Shown here piece after piece: positions 34,724-44,591 of a stretch of DNA of 64,000 bases. Origin of the DNA: Riemerella anatipestifer (lineage in GTDB: Bacteria; Bacteroidota; Bacteroidia; Flavobacteriales; Weeksellaceae). The notes under the pieces are model-generated. The model saw only the letters and a list, made by a program, of their open reading frames with translations. It was not told the origin of the DNA and ran no database searches. Position numbers and translations under genes: made by a program. The stretch's first letter is position 1; every line of letters starts with the position of its first letter. The stretch spans positions 744,001-808,000 of the forward strand of contig NZ_CP073239.1 in assembly GCF_009670965.2 (NCBI RefSeq). The letters are read 5' to 3'.

Positions 34724-36850
34724 TTATTGCTCTTGAGTTTTATTATAAACTTCAATTCTATAATCTTTTATATCTGCATTATCCTGAAGGCTCTTCAGTA
34801 AGCTCTGTGTAAACATTTGAGCATTCTGTTGCTCTAACATTTGCACAAACTGCTTAGCATCTCCTGGCTGCTTATTCTCTGCCACCCTTTTCTTAACCAC
34901 AACATAAACACCAGTATTACCTTCTATTGGTTTAGAAACTTTATTAGGAGCCACACCAAAAGCCGCACCCGCTACCTTAGGTTCCATTGCCATACCTAAA
35001 CTAGGAGTTAGCATATTTATCTGTCCGCTCTCTTTAACCATTCCAAACTGTTTAGCTATTTGATCCAATGACGAAGACTTAGAAGCATTTAATTTTTCAA
35101 CGATTTTCTTAGCCAATAACTGATTTCTTACTATTGGTTCTATTTGCTCTCTTACTGACTCTGGATCTGCCAATCCCGCTTCTTGTTTTCCATTAAGATA
35201 AGCTACTACATAATCTCCGTTACTTGTAGTAAAGATATTTGTATCTCCCTTATTCGTGTCTTTATTGAAAGCCCAAGCCAAAACTTCTTCATCTTTATCT
35301 GTACCTAAACCTTGTATCTGTCCTTGAAAACGACTTACCATTTTAGGATTAGCAAACTGATAGTTGCTCTTCTTAGCTAAATTAGCAAACTCATTAAAAG
35401 ATTTACCTTGAATCTGCTGTATAAAATTATTTGCTTGTGCGTAAACTTTATTCTGTGTTTCTTTAGAAGCTCTTATATCTTTAGCTAAGTTAGCTATTTT
35501 ATAAACAGGCATCTTATTTTCATTTACCATAACATGGTATCCAAATTGAGTCTCCACAACACCTACTGCACCTTTAGGATTAGACTCTACCCAATCTGCA
35601 AAAGGCTTTACAAAACCACTCTTACCAGGAAGAACCCATTGTAACATTCCCCCTTGTTGTGCAGACCCTTTATCAGCTGACAATGACACAAACTGAGCAA
35701 ATTTAGCAGGATCCGCCTTTACTTGAGCAGCGATGCTATCCGCTAACTTTTTAGCTTCCTCTTTAGTTCTTTTTATCGAAGGATCTTGCTTAGCTACATC
35801 TGTACCTGCAAAAGCAATCAGAATATGCTTAGGTAAAGTTGCCTCACTTTTACCTGCTAATTTAGTCACATAGTATTTACCTCCTGATTTATATGGACCG
35901 TAAACTTGACCTACAGTAGCTGTCTTCACAAAAGCCTGCGCTTCTTGTGGCACTTCTTGCTCTGACACAAAACCATACTTAACGGGAGCTTCTGAATTTA
36001 TTTCCACAAACATAGAGTCACTAGGAGAGTTTAAGAAGTTCTCTCCCTCGCCGTTATAAAGTTTTTTTAACTCTTTTAGTATCAAGCTATCATCCATCGC
36101 ACTAGGTTTGGCAGGAAACAAAACTACTCCTAAATTTCTGCTTGCCTCTGCCTTAAATGCAACAGGGTGCTTCTTGATAAAATTAGCCAAATCTTCAGAG
36201 GTTACTTTTACAGGATTCTTTTGTGCAAATGTATTGTAATCTATTTTCACAAAATCTATATCCGCCACCTGATCTCTATTTTTCATGATAAGCTCAGCTT
36301 CTTTTTTGCCTACCGTAATACCATTAGTTACGTTAGCAAAAAGCTGACGAGCCATCATTCTGTACTCTATTGTTTTTCTGATATTAAGCCACTGATTATA
36401 CTCCTGTACTCTACCACTTTCTCTAAGCCCTTCTATTTCCTTTTTAATTTCGGTTAGCTTAAAGTTTCCTTTAGCATCAAAATTTTGAGGATTTTGTGAA
36501 AACATTGGGTCGTACTGCAACTGATTCCAAAAGAAATCTTCAGTAAGTTCTAATCCCATTTTCTCAAACTGTTGTTTGATAAGTTTAGACTGTACCAAAG
36601 TTTGCCAAGCCTGCTCTTCCAATCCTACCAAAGGTTGACCTTGGCTTTCCGCTTGATTACGCATTAGCATAAGTTGCTCATTATACTCGTCCCTAGTAAT
36701 TTCCTCACCATTTACTTTACCAAGAATGTTAGGATCTTTACCAAAAACCTTATCTAAACTATCTGGATTTACCAAAAATGCTAGTAGTGCAATAGCAATA
36801 AAACCTATCAATATCCAAGGTCTTTTTCTAATTTCTCCTAAAACTGCCAT
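34724..36850 (-). CDS. PpiD-type peptidyl-prolyl isomerase / SurA-N chaperone
   Basis: 708 residues. An N-terminal membrane anchor (RPWILIGFIAIALLAFLV) after a short basic start is followed by a SurA-N-like chaperone domain and a parvulin (PPIC) domain around residues 330-460 (ATLPKHILIAF, later GGMLQWVLPGKSG and TQFGYHVM). A second, weaker parvulin-like part lies near 600. It helps fold proteins leaving the Sec translocon. Single gene with its own terminator. Confidence 0.92.
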   Translation of the reverse strand: MAVLGEIRKRPWILIGFIAIALLAFLVNPDSLDKVFGKDPNILGKVNGEEITRDEYNEQLMLMRNQAESQGQPLVGLEEQAWQTLVQSKLIKQQFEKMGLELTEDFFWNQLQYDPMFSQNPQNFDAKGNFKLTEIKKEIEGLRESGRVQEYNQWLNIRKTIEYRMMARQLFANVTNGITVGKKEAELIMKNRDQVADIDFVKIDYNTFAQKNPVKVTSEDLANFIKKHPVAFKAEASRNLGVVLFPAKPSAMDDSLILKELKKLYNGEGENFLNSPSDSMFVEINSEAPVKYGFVSEQEVPQEAQAFVKTATVGQVYGPYKSGGKYYVTKLAGKSEATLPKHILIAFAGTDVAKQDPSIKRTKEEAKKLADSIAAQVKADPAKFAQFVSLSADKGSAQQGGMLQWVLPGKSGFVKPFADWVESNPKGAVGVVETQFGYHVMVNENKMPVYKIANLAKDIRASKETQNKVYAQANNFIQQIQGKSFNEFANLAKKSNYQFANPKMVSRFQGQIQGLGTDKDEEVLAWAFNKDTNKGDTNIFTTSNGDYVVAYLNGKQEAGLADPESVREQIEPIVRNQLLAKKIVEKLNASKSSSLDQIAKQFGMVKESGQINMLTPSLGMAMEPKVAGAAFGVAPNKVSKPIEGNTGVYVVVKKRVAENKQPGDAKQFVQMLEQQNAQMFTQSLLKSLQDNADIKDYRIEVYNKTQEQ

Positions 36851-36964
36851 TTCTAATATTTAGTTTTTAAAATCAATTTGCGAAAATACACATTTTTAGA
36901 ATAATATAAAACATTATTTTCTTTTATTTTTCTCCCAAAACTTTAGGAAATAAACAAATTTATT

Positions 36965-36972
36965 TACTTTTG
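36965..36972 (+). promoter_or_regulatory. -7 box TACTTTTG for the sugar/LPS gene group
   Basis: TACTTTTG matches TAnnTTTG, 25 bases before the ATG at 36998; it would drive the three + strand genes up to the terminator at 39129. Confidence 0.45.
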
Positions 36973-36997
36973 TGTCTTCAATCTTAAAGAGAACTGT

Positions 36998-37339
36998 ATG
37001 GAAATAGGAGAAAGACCTTGGGGAAAGTATTTTGTATTGGCTGATATGCCACATTACAAACTAAAACGTGTGGAAGTATTATCTGGACAGCGCCTCTCTT
37101 ACCAATACCACAACAAGAGACAAGAAGCTTGGACTATTATACAAGGAACAGCTAAGGTAACTTTAGATGACATAGAAACTATTTATAAATATGGTGAAAC
37201 CGTTGTTATACCTTTAGGAGCAAAACATAGAATAGAAAATACAGGTAATGATCTGCTTGTTTTCATAGAAGTACAAACAGGGACTTACTTTGGAGAGGAC
37301 GATATTGTAAGACTACAAGACGATTACGCAAGAGAGTAA
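36998..37339 (+). CDS. Cupin domain of type II mannose-6-phosphate isomerase
   Basis: 113 residues forming one cupin barrel equal to the C-terminal half of bifunctional ManA/ManC enzymes: RPWGKYFVL, LKRVEVLSGQRLSYQYH, EAWTIIQGTAKVTL, IPLGAKHRIEN. It would interconvert mannose-6-phosphate and fructose-6-phosphate for GDP-mannose synthesis, but stand-alone cupins of this kind may have other sugar substrates. It precedes two surface-sugar genes by 21 bases, in keeping with a role in LPS or glycan supply. Confidence 0.85.
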   Translation: MEIGERPWGKYFVLADMPHYKLKRVEVLSGQRLSYQYHNKRQEAWTIIQGTAKVTLDDIETIYKYGETVVIPLGAKHRIENTGNDLLVFIEVQTGTYFGEDDIVRLQDDYARE

Positions 37340-37360
37340 ATTAAAATAGGGTAAAAAAAC

Positions 37361-38119
37361 ATGTTAAAGTCATTCAAAATTTCCGTAGTTCTTAATACTT
37401 ATAACTCTGAGAAGTATTTAGACCGTGTTTTAAGTGCTGTTAGAGATGTTGATGAAATTTTGATATGTGACATGTATAGCCAAGATAACACCGTTGAAAT
37501 TGCTAAAAAGTTTGGGGCTAAAATCATTTATCATGATAATACAGGGTATGTAGAGCCCGCAAGAAATTTTGCAATACAAAGTGCTAAAAATGAATGGGTT
37601 TTACTACTAGATTCAGACGAATTAATCACCCCTTATTTAAAGGATAAAATAAAATATTTAATAACTCATCCTGAATACTCAGCATATTATTTTCCTAGAA
37701 AAAATTATTTTTTGGGGAGGTGGATGAGATCTGTCTATCCAGATTATGTGTGTAGATTATTTAGAAAAAACGATATTGATTGGCCTAAAGAAATTCATTC
37801 TCAACCTAAAATTAACGGAAAAATAGAAAAACTCAGTTACAAAGATACAGCAAACGCTATAGAACATCTAGCCGACGAAAATGTCTCTTTGCTATTAAAC
37901 AAGACAAACCAATATACAACTGCAGAAATCACTAAGAGAAAAGCTCAGAACATAACCCTACTAAAACTTATTTTTTCCCCTTCACTTTGGTTTTTTAAAT
38001 TCTATTTTCTAAAAGGTGGTGTAAGAGATGGTATCCCAGGTTTTATTTTTTCAGTATTAAAAACCCATTATAAATTTATAACATTAGCAAAACTATATGA
38101 ATCAAAATACAAAAGGTAA
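37361..38119 (+). CDS. Glycosyltransferase family 2 (LPS core type)
   Basis: 252 residues, GT-A fold: VVLNTYNSEKYLDRVLSAV, DMYSQDNTVEIAKKFGAK, and LLDSDELITP as the metal-binding motif near residue 88. The form, with EPARNFAIQSA and a C-terminal amphipathic part (SPSLWFFKFYFLKGG), resembles WaaE/KdtX-type beta-1,4-glucosyltransferases of LPS core. It overlaps the next gene by 23 bases, so the two are translated together. Confidence 0.9.
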   Translation: MLKSFKISVVLNTYNSEKYLDRVLSAVRDVDEILICDMYSQDNTVEIAKKFGAKIIYHDNTGYVEPARNFAIQSAKNEWVLLLDSDELITPYLKDKIKYLITHPEYSAYYFPRKNYFLGRWMRSVYPDYVCRLFRKNDIDWPKEIHSQPKINGKIEKLSYKDTANAIEHLADENVSLLLNKTNQYTTAEITKRKAQNITLLKLIFSPSLWFFKFYFLKGGVRDGIPGFIFSVLKTHYKFITLAKLYESKYKR

Positions 38120-39128
38120 AACCATTCTTTTAGGAGCACCTAAAACATACAATATTAGCGTCCAAATTATAGAGAATTTAAAGGCTATTGGTTTTAATGT
38201 TATTGATGCATCTTTTGAACAAAAATACAAGTACAAATCTGTTAAGGACAGACTAGTTAATTTTTTTAGAAAGACATTTTTAAATGATAAAAATTACAAA
38301 AATATACTAAGATTTAATGTCCATAGAGATAAAATCATAAAAGAAATAAATGATGCAAAGCCTATAGACTACGCTTTATTCATTCGTCCAGATTTATTTC
38401 CAATAGACTTCATTCAAAGTATTCGCTCACAAGTAGGAACTTCGATAGCGTACCAATGGGATGGTATGAATCGATTCGAACATATCAAAAATTACATTCA
38501 CTTATTTGACCGTTTTTTTGTTTTTGATGAAGTAGATTTAAAGGACGGTTTTTTACCTACTACTAACTTTTATTTTGACTATCATAATTTAGAAACAGCA
38601 AACGCTCCCTCCAATATTGTTTATTTTATCGGAACCTATGTAAAAGACAGATACCAAATTCTCCCTTCTATTGTAAAGGAAATTTACAAAGCTGGGTTCA
38701 CGCCTAATATCAACATCTGTAATGGTGATAAAAAACAAATAGATGAACAAAAATATAAAGGTATCAAAGTGATTACTGATATAGTATCTTTTGAAGATAA
38801 TTTAAAACAAGTAAAATCTTGCGATGTATTACTAGATTTACTCAACAACATACACAATGGACTTTCTTTTAGAGTATTTGAATCAATAGGCTATCAAAAA
38901 AAATTACTTACCAATAATCCATATGTAAAACAGTTTGATTTTTATAATGAAAATAACATTTTTGTATTTGATGAAAATAATCTAAATCTAATACCTGAAT
39001 TTCTACAAAAACCATATCAACCTTTGCCTCATTCTATTAGAGAGAAGTACAGCTTTTCTAATTGGATTAGGTATATTTTAGATATAGAACCTTACCAATC
39101 CATAGATTTACCAAAGTTTATTCCATAA
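38097..39128 (+). CDS. CgeB-like glycosyltransferase, putative
   Basis: 343 residues, cytoplasmic. N-terminal Rossmann-like part (KTILLGAPKTYNISVQIIENL), an IDYALFIRPDLFP strand-loop, and a C-terminal part with SCDVLLDLLNNIHNGLSFRVFE and a final FSNWIRYIL. The CDVLLD..NGLSFRVFE pattern corresponds to the donor-binding motif of GT-B proteins of the CgeB type. It overlaps the GT2 gene and is likely to add a sugar to the same LPS chain. Substrate unknown. Confidence 0.75.
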   Translation: MNQNTKGKTILLGAPKTYNISVQIIENLKAIGFNVIDASFEQKYKYKSVKDRLVNFFRKTFLNDKNYKNILRFNVHRDKIIKEINDAKPIDYALFIRPDLFPIDFIQSIRSQVGTSIAYQWDGMNRFEHIKNYIHLFDRFFVFDEVDLKDGFLPTTNFYFDYHNLETANAPSNIVYFIGTYVKDRYQILPSIVKEIYKAGFTPNINICNGDKKQIDEQKYKGIKVITDIVSFEDNLKQVKSCDVLLDLLNNIHNGLSFRVFESIGYQKKLLTNNPYVKQFDFYNENNIFVFDENNLNLIPEFLQKPYQPLPHSIREKYSFSNWIRYILDIEPYQSIDLPKFIP

Positions 39129-39155
39129 AAAAGACGAGGTTAACACTCGTCTTTT
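39129..39155. terminator. Terminator between the glycosyltransferase pair and rocD
   Basis: Perfect 10-bp stem AAAAGACGAG / CTCGTCTTTT, 7-base loop, starting at the stop codon of the + gene; A and T runs on both sides let it act for both converging units. Confidence 0.8.
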
Positions 39156-39183
39156 CTATATAAATACCTATCTAAACAGGTAA

Positions 39184-40434
39184 TCAAAATTTAAACTCTA
39201 ATACTGTTTTTTCTATAATAGCAACGCACTCCATTAGTTGCTCCTCTGTAATTACCAAAGGCGGAGCTAAACGGATAATATTACCATGTGTAGGCTTCGC
39301 TAGTAATCCATTTTTAGCTAAATCTAAACAAAGATTCCATGCTGTTGGACTATCTTGGCTATCGTTGATAAGAATAGCATTTAATAATCCTTTTCCTCTT
39401 ACTTTATAGATTAAATCTGTTTTTGCTATAATTTTCTCTATTTCTGCTCGGAATATTTTACCCAACCTTTCTGCTCTTTCAGATAATTTCTCCTCCTGAA
39501 CTACATCCAAAGCTGCTATTGCTACAGCACATGCCAAAGGGTTACCTCCAAAAGTAGAACCATGCTGCCCTGGGTGGATGACCTTCATAATATTATCATT
39601 CGCTAAAACAGCAGATACTGGATACATTCCTCCAGACAATGCTTTACCTAAGATTAAAATATCTGGCTGCACCTCTTCGTGATGACATGCTATTAGCTTA
39701 CCCGTTCTAGCAATACCTGTTTGCACTTCGTCTGCAATAAACAATACATTATGCTTTTTACAAAGTTCTTGTGCTTTCTTCAAGAAACCTTCTGTAGGTA
39801 CATATACCCCAGCTTCACCCTGTATAGGCTCTACCAAAAATCCAGCTATATTTTCAGCCTCTTCTTCTAATACTTTTTGTAAAGCATCTAAATCATCATA
39901 AGGTATTCTTATAAACCCTGGTGTAAATGGTCCATAATTACTATGTGCATCAGGGTCGTTAGAAAAAGAAACTATCGTTGTAGTTCTTCCGTGGAAATTA
40001 TTCTCACAAACAATAATTTTAGCATTATTACCTTGAACGCCTTTTACTTCATAAGCCCATTTTCTCGCAAGTTTTATAGCTGTTTCTACGGCTTCTGCAC
40101 CAGAGTTCATAGGCAATACTTTATCAAAACCTAAAAGCTTAGTTATCTTCTCTTCATAGATTCCTAGTTTAGAATTATAGAACGCACGAGAGGTTAATGA
40201 CAGCACCTTAGCTTGTTCCACCAAAGCATTTACAATTTTAGGATGAGAATGCCCTTGATTAACTGCCGAATAAGCAGAAAGGAAATCATAATACTGTTTT
40301 CCTTCTACATCCCATACCAAAACACCCTCTCCTCTGTCTAAAACCACTGGTAGTGGATGATAGTTGTGAGCACCATGACGATCCTCCAAATCTATAAAAT
40401 ACTGAGCTGTTTTCAAATTTTTGTTATTTGACAT
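39184..40434 (-). CDS. rocD: Ornithine aminotransferase
   Basis: PLP enzyme that moves the delta-amino group of ornithine to 2-oxoglutarate. Start at 40434 ([25 protein letters not shown]) fits the family; an ATG at 40470 adds 12 hydrophobic residues and is less likely. Seen are [27 protein letters not shown], the [13 protein letters not shown] and [11 protein letters not shown] strand-loop motifs, and the PLP Lys in [16 protein letters not shown] near residue 250. 416 residues, complete. Confidence 0.95.
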   Translation of the reverse strand: MSNNKNLKTAQYFIDLEDRHGAHNYHPLPVVLDRGEGVLVWDVEGKQYYDFLSAYSAVNQGHSHPKIVNALVEQAKVLSLTSRAFYNSKLGIYEEKITKLLGFDKVLPMNSGAEAVETAIKLARKWAYEVKGVQGNNAKIIVCENNFHGRTTTIVSFSNDPDAHSNYGPFTPGFIRIPYDDLDALQKVLEEEAENIAGFLVEPIQGEAGVYVPTEGFLKKAQELCKKHNVLFIADEVQTGIARTGKLIACHHEEVQPDILILGKALSGGMYPVSAVLANDNIMKVIHPGQHGSTFGGNPLACAVAIAALDVVQEEKLSERAERLGKIFRAEIEKIIAKTDLIYKVRGKGLLNAILINDSQDSPTAWNLCLDLAKNGLLAKPTHGNIIRLAPPLVITEEQLMECVAIIEKTVLEFKF

Positions 40435-40513
40435 ATTACTATTTTTAAATAAATACAAGTATATCGGCAAATTTAATGATTTTTTATTTAAGTAGTTTTT
40501 GCCGCTCTTTATG

Positions 40514-40542
40514 AAAAAAACCCTAAAAAGTTATTTCTAGGG
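40514..40542 (-). terminator. Rho-independent terminator of the pdxA-accC operon
   Basis: On the minus strand, CCCTAGAAA / TTTTTAGGG with a 4-base loop, then seven T. It begins 11 bases after the accC stop at 40553. Confidence 0.75.
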
Positions 40543-40552
40543 GCTAAACAAA

Positions 40553-41908
40553 TTACATATTTTCGTAATCTTTATTCATTTTAAAGGTCTCCATAAACTT
40601 GGTAGTATAATTACCAGCTACAAAGTCTGGATCATCCATCAACTGCCTATGGAAGGATACTGTAGTTTTAACTCCCTCTATATAAAACTCTTCTAAAGCT
40701 CTCTTCATTTTAGCAATAGCTTCTTCTCTAGTTTGAGCCGTAGTAATTAGTTTAGCTATCATAGAGTCATAATTAGATGGTATGGTATAACCAGAGTAAA
40801 CATGAGTATCTACTCTTATCCCGTGTCCTCCTGGAATATTAAGACTAGTAATTTTTCCTGGAGATGGTCTAAAGTCTTGATAAGGATCTTCCGCATTAAT
40901 CCTACATTCTATTGAGTGTAGTTTAGGATAATGATTTACACCAGATATAGGCGCTCCTGCTGCTAGAAGAATTTGCTCTCTAATAAGGTCATAATCAATA
41001 ACCTGTTCTGTAATAGGATGTTCTACTTGGATACGAGTATTCATCTCCATAAAGTAGAAATTCCTGTGTTTGTCTACCAAAAACTCTATAGTACCTACCC
41101 CTTCATAACCAATATATTCTGCTGCCTTTACAGCTGCTTCTCCCATTTTCTCACGAAGCTCATCAGTCATAAAAGGAGACGGCGTTTCCTCTGTTAATTT
41201 TTGATTTCTTCTTTGAATAGAACAATCTCTTTCAGAAAGATGACAAGCTTTACCATACTGGTCTCCTGCCACTTGTATTTCAATATGTCTAGGCTCTTCT
41301 ATGAGTTTTTCCATGTACATACCGCCGTTACCGAAAGCAGCCACAGCCTCTTGCACAGCAGAATCCCAGTGGTTTCTAAGTTCTTCTGCTTTCCAAACGG
41401 CACGCATACCTTTACCACCTCCTCCAGCTGTTGCCTTTATCATTACTGGATAACCAATTTTTTCTGCAATTTTCGCTGCCTCTTCATAAGAGCCTATCAA
41501 ACCATCAGAACCTGGTACACAAGGTATCCCCGCAGCCTTCATAGTTGCTTTAGCAGTAGCCTTGTCACCCATTTTTTCTATTTGCTCTGGGCTTGCCCCT
41601 ATGAACTTGATATTATTTTTCTGACAAATTCTAGAAAAATTAGCGTTTTCTGACAAAAAACCATATCCTGGGTGGATAGCATCAGCATTAGTAATCTCGG
41701 CTGCAGCAAGTATATTAGGTATACTCAAGTAGGAGTCTTTACTAGTAGGAGGTCCTATACAAACCGCTTCATCTGCAAACCTCACATGCAGACTATCTTT
41801 ATCTGCCGTAGAATAAACTGCAACGGTTTTAATCCCCATCTCTCTACAAGTACGGAGAATCCTCATTGCAATCTCTCCACGATTGGCTATTAATATTTTT
41901 TTAAACAT
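40553..41908 (-). CDS. accC: Biotin carboxylase subunit of acetyl-CoA carboxylase
   Basis: Carboxylates biotin on the carrier protein with ATP and bicarbonate, the first half of malonyl-CoA synthesis. ATP-grasp enzyme: [16 protein letters not shown] at the start, the glycine-rich loop [12 protein letters not shown] (about residue 159), [10 protein letters not shown], and [14 protein letters not shown] (about 288-301). 451 residues, complete. 86 bases after accB, in one operon. Confidence 0.97.
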   Translation of the reverse strand: MFKKILIANRGEIAMRILRTCREMGIKTVAVYSTADKDSLHVRFADEAVCIGPPTSKDSYLSIPNILAAAEITNADAIHPGYGFLSENANFSRICQKNNIKFIGASPEQIEKMGDKATAKATMKAAGIPCVPGSDGLIGSYEEAAKIAEKIGYPVMIKATAGGGGKGMRAVWKAEELRNHWDSAVQEAVAAFGNGGMYMEKLIEEPRHIEIQVAGDQYGKACHLSERDCSIQRRNQKLTEETPSPFMTDELREKMGEAAVKAAEYIGYEGVGTIEFLVDKHRNFYFMEMNTRIQVEHPITEQVIDYDLIREQILLAAGAPISGVNHYPKLHSIECRINAEDPYQDFRPSPGKITSLNIPGGHGIRVDTHVYSGYTIPSNYDSMIAKLITTAQTREEAIAKMKRALEEFYIEGVKTTVSFHRQLMDDPDFVAGNYTTKFMETFKMNKDYENM

Positions 41909-41994
41909 TTTATTAAGAAACTTTAAATTAAAAATAAATTACCCCATATCAACAGAGCAAACTATGACACTTTTTTGACTTAAAATTTCTCTAC

Positions 41995-42486
41995 TTAAGA
42001 CGGATCAACAAGGAATAGTGGCTGATCATACTCCACAGGAGTTGCATCATCTACCAATATTTTAACTATCTTACCACTTACCTCACTCTCTATTTGGTTA
42101 AATAGTTTCATAGCTTCTATAACGCAAACTACCTTCCCTTCAGACACAGAATCTCCCACATTTACAAAAACATCTTTATCTGGCGATGGCTTTCTATAGA
42201 AAGTACCTATCATTGGTGATTTAATAGCGATATATTTACTATCATCATCTGCTTTACCCTCCTGAGCTACAGGAGCAGATGGTGAAGATACTGCCGCAGG
42301 AGCTACTGGCGATGCCACAGGCGAAACTGCAGGAGATTGTGGTAAAGATTGCTGAACGTAAGTTATATTCTCATTAGAGCCAGGATTTTTAATATTTATT
42401 TCGTAATCCTTTGTTTTGTATTTAACCTCAGCTACTTCCGACTTAGAAACAAACTTAATGAGGTTTTGTAAATCTTTTAAATCCAT
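41995..42486 (-). CDS. accB: Biotin carboxyl carrier protein
   Basis: Carries the biotin of acetyl-CoA carboxylase. The start at 42486 (MDLKDLQNLIKFVSKSEVAEV) is the typical one; an ATG 33 bases up is rejected. A Pro/Ala/Val/Ser-rich linker (about 55-85) leads to the biotinyl domain, with the modified Lys K127 in EAMKLF. 163 residues. Confidence 0.96.
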   Translation of the reverse strand: MDLKDLQNLIKFVSKSEVAEVKYKTKDYEINIKNPGSNENITYVQQSLPQSPAVSPVASPVAPAAVSSPSAPVAQEGKADDDSKYIAIKSPMIGTFYRKPSPDKDVFVNVGDSVSEGKVVCVIEAMKLFNQIESEVSGKIVKILVDDATPVEYDQPLFLVDPS

Positions 42487-42518
42487 AAGATAATTTTTAG
42501 CACCCAAATATAATAACA

Positions 42519-42551
42519 AAAACCACTCAATCCAAAAAAAAGAGCGGTTTT
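42519..42551 (-). terminator. Possible hairpin terminator between rpmF and accB
   Basis: AAAACCACTC / GAGCGGTTTT, one A-C mismatch, 13-base loop, T-rich tail on the minus strand. Could lower read-through from the ribosomal protein gene into accB-accC. Confidence 0.4.
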
Positions 42552-42580
42552 ATGCATAAAATAATTTCTACTACAGTAGT

Positions 42581-42784
42581 CTAGTTTTCTTCTGTAGTTT
42601 CTACATTTTTCTCCATTACTACCTTTCCTCTGTAGTAAAGTTTTCCTTCGTGCCAGTGAGCTCTATGATAAAGATGTAACTCTCCTGTAGTAGCATCTTT
42701 AGCTAACTGAGGAACTACTGCTTTGTAGTGAGTTCTTCTTTTATCTCTTCTGGTTGACGACTGTCTTCTCTTAGGATGTGCCAT
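42581..42784 (-). CDS. rpmF: 50S ribosomal protein L32
   Basis: 67 residues, strongly basic at the N-terminus ([19 protein letters not shown]), then [19 protein letters not shown]. No zinc-binding cysteines are present, as usual for this group. It lies 43 bases after yceD, its near-universal partner. Confidence 0.96.
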   Translation of the reverse strand: MAHPKRRQSSTRRDKRRTHYKAVVPQLAKDATTGELHLYHRAHWHEGKLYYRGKVVMEKNVETTEEN

Positions 42785-42827
42785 TATTACTGTTTTTTAT
42801 TTTTCTATATTATGTTAATACTCTTCT

Positions 42828-43367
42828 CTATTTATTTTTCAACTTGCTTAATGCCTGCCATCTAGGATCTATATCTTCATCAGATTTTTCTTCTTCCAAT
42901 TCATCTAAGACTTTAGGACTATACCTCTCTAACAAAGCCTCATACTCTTCATTCCCCTCTACCTCTGGTGAAATTTTCTTCATTGGAACAGATAAAATCA
43001 CCGCCTCGTAAACTAATTGAGCCACATTAAAATGATAATCACTTGAAGGAATTGTAATAACTTCCTCGTTACTATCATCATACTCTTCTCCAAACTTCAC
43101 TAAAACTTTGAGTTCATGTTCTATTTCATAAGGAAAATCATTTCCACTTATATCACAAATCAAAGTTACTTCTCCTGATACTTTCACCCAAAACTCTAAA
43201 AAAGTGGTATGTTTTTCTAATAAAACATCTACCAAAATCTTAGGTTCACTAAAATCTACATTTGCATTAAATAAGCTAAAGAACTCTTTATCTATCTCAA
43301 ACTCAAACTGGTGTTTACCATTTTTTAAGCCCGAGAAAACAATATCATATTTTCTAAATTTATCCAT
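42828..43367 (-). CDS. yceD: YceD/DUF177 family protein
   Basis: Protein linked in other bacteria to 23S rRNA accumulation; here identified by position before rpmF, and by the family's ISGNDFPYEIEHELKVLVKFGE and the NVAQLVYEAVILSVPMKK stretch near residues 105-135, with a VDPRW-like end (DIDPRWQALSKL). The start at 43367 (MDKFRKYDIVFSGLK) is preferred to an ATG 42 bases up. The family's cysteine pair is replaced here (CDISGND only), as common in Bacteroidota. 179 residues. Confidence 0.88.
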   Translation of the reverse strand: MDKFRKYDIVFSGLKNGKHQFEFEIDKEFFSLFNANVDFSEPKILVDVLLEKHTTFLEFWVKVSGEVTLICDISGNDFPYEIEHELKVLVKFGEEYDDSNEEVITIPSSDYHFNVAQLVYEAVILSVPMKKISPEVEGNEEYEALLERYSPKVLDELEEEKSDEDIDPRWQALSKLKNK

Positions 43368-43456
43368 AAAAATGGTCTGCAAAAATAAGTGTTTTTTTTT
43401 ATATAACAAAATCTACATTACAAATTAAACAGAACCGATGTTTTTTCCTCTATTTT

Positions 43457-44542
43457 TTAAACATCTTCATCTGGCAAATCTTCGTCTACGCCATTATTTC
43501 CACTTCTTTTAACTTTCAGCTTATTCTCCATAAGAGATTGATATTCGCTCCTATTTTGGAAAATTTTTATCCCTGTAAATACAGCTTCCTCAAAAGAGCT
43601 ATGATCAGCCATATTTTTTCCTGCTATATCATAAGCTGTCCCATGGTCTGGAGAAGTTCTTATAAAAGGTAAACCCGCCGTATAATTTACTCCCTCCTCA
43701 TACGCCAAAGTTTTAAATGGTGCTAAACCTTGGTCATGATACATCGCTAAAACAGCATCAAAAGCTTTATATTTTTGTGGCTGAAAGAAACTATCTGCAG
43801 GATAAGGTCCGAACGCCAAAACACCATTATCAAAAGCCTCTTTTATTGCTGGAATGATAATTTCTTGCTCCTCTTTGCCTATCGCTCCACCGTCTCCAGC
43901 ATGTGGATTAAGCCCTAAAACTGCTATTTTGGGTTTAGCAATACAAAAATCTTCCACCAATGTGGCATTTAATATATTTAGGTAGTTTTTTATCTTTTCT
44001 TTGCTAATGTTTTGAGCCACTTCCGAAATTGGGATATGATGCGTTACCACGGCTACTTTTAAATCTTCGGTTACTAAAAACATCAATCCTTTCTTCCCAA
44101 ATTTATCTTCTAGAAAACCTGTATGCCCTGCATGCTTGAATCCATGTTTTAGCATTTCGTCTTTATTGATAGGTGCTGTTACTAAAACATCTACCTCTCC
44201 TTCCCTCAAAGCCTCTGTAGCCGCTTCCAAAGAATCTATCGCCATTCTTGTGGATTCCTCCGTAGGTTCTCCTAAATTTACATTAACATTATCTTTCCAA
44301 AGATTAACAATATTAATTTTACCAGCAGACGCTTCTGTGGCTTTATTGATATAATTAAAGTTAGTCTGAATTTTAAATATATTTTTTTGATAAGAAAAAA
44401 GTTTCCCTGAACCAAATATCACAGGAGTAAAAAAATCGGTAATAGATTTATCCTTTAATGTTTTTAGAATAATTTCAGGACCTATACCGTTAAAATCTCC
44501 TATGGAAATCCCTACTCTAGGTTTGTGATGTTTTACACTCAT
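43457..44542 (-). CDS. pdxA: 4-hydroxythreonine-4-phosphate dehydrogenase
   Basis: Oxidises 4-phosphohydroxy-threonine in pyridoxal phosphate synthesis. Seen are GISIGDFNGIGPEI at the start, TAPINKDEM, the metal site histidines in HAGHTGFL, LNPHAGDGGAIG and YHDQGLAPFK, and RTSPDHGTAYDIAG. 361 residues; a polar tail (about 345-361, ending DEDLPDEDV) goes beyond the usual end. First gene of the pdxA-yceD-rpmF-accB-accC unit and divergent from ribE. Confidence 0.95.
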   Translation of the reverse strand: MSVKHHKPRVGISIGDFNGIGPEIILKTLKDKSITDFFTPVIFGSGKLFSYQKNIFKIQTNFNYINKATEASAGKINIVNLWKDNVNVNLGEPTEESTRMAIDSLEAATEALREGEVDVLVTAPINKDEMLKHGFKHAGHTGFLEDKFGKKGLMFLVTEDLKVAVVTHHIPISEVAQNISKEKIKNYLNILNATLVEDFCIAKPKIAVLGLNPHAGDGGAIGKEEQEIIIPAIKEAFDNGVLAFGPYPADSFFQPQKYKAFDAVLAMYHDQGLAPFKTLAYEEGVNYTAGLPFIRTSPDHGTAYDIAGKNMADHSSFEEAVFTGIKIFQNRSEYQSLMENKLKVKRSGNNGVDEDLPDEDV

Positions 44543-44548
44543 TTTACT

Positions 44549-44556
44549 TATCTTTG
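44549..44556 (+). promoter_or_regulatory. -7 box TATCTTTG of ribE
   Basis: TATCTTTG, 35 bases before the ribE ATG at 44592. Confidence 0.55.
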
Positions 44557-44569
44557 TTTTCTAAAGTTA

Positions 44570-44577
44570 CAAATTTA
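44570..44577 (-). promoter_or_regulatory. -7 box TAAATTTG of the pdxA operon
   Basis: On the minus strand TAAATTTG matches TAnnTTTG, 27 bases before the pdxA ATG at 44542. Together with the + strand box at 44549 it makes a compact divergent promoter. Confidence 0.5.
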
Positions 44578-44591
44578 ATAAATTATTTAAT

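Noticed and set aside
42548..42561. Palindrome TTTTATGCATAAAA as an operator
   Set aside because: Short AT-rich palindromes are expected by chance here, and it overlaps the possible rpmF terminator.
44557..44591. FMN riboswitch before ribE
   Set aside because: The leader is only about 30 bases and AT-rich; no RFN element fits.
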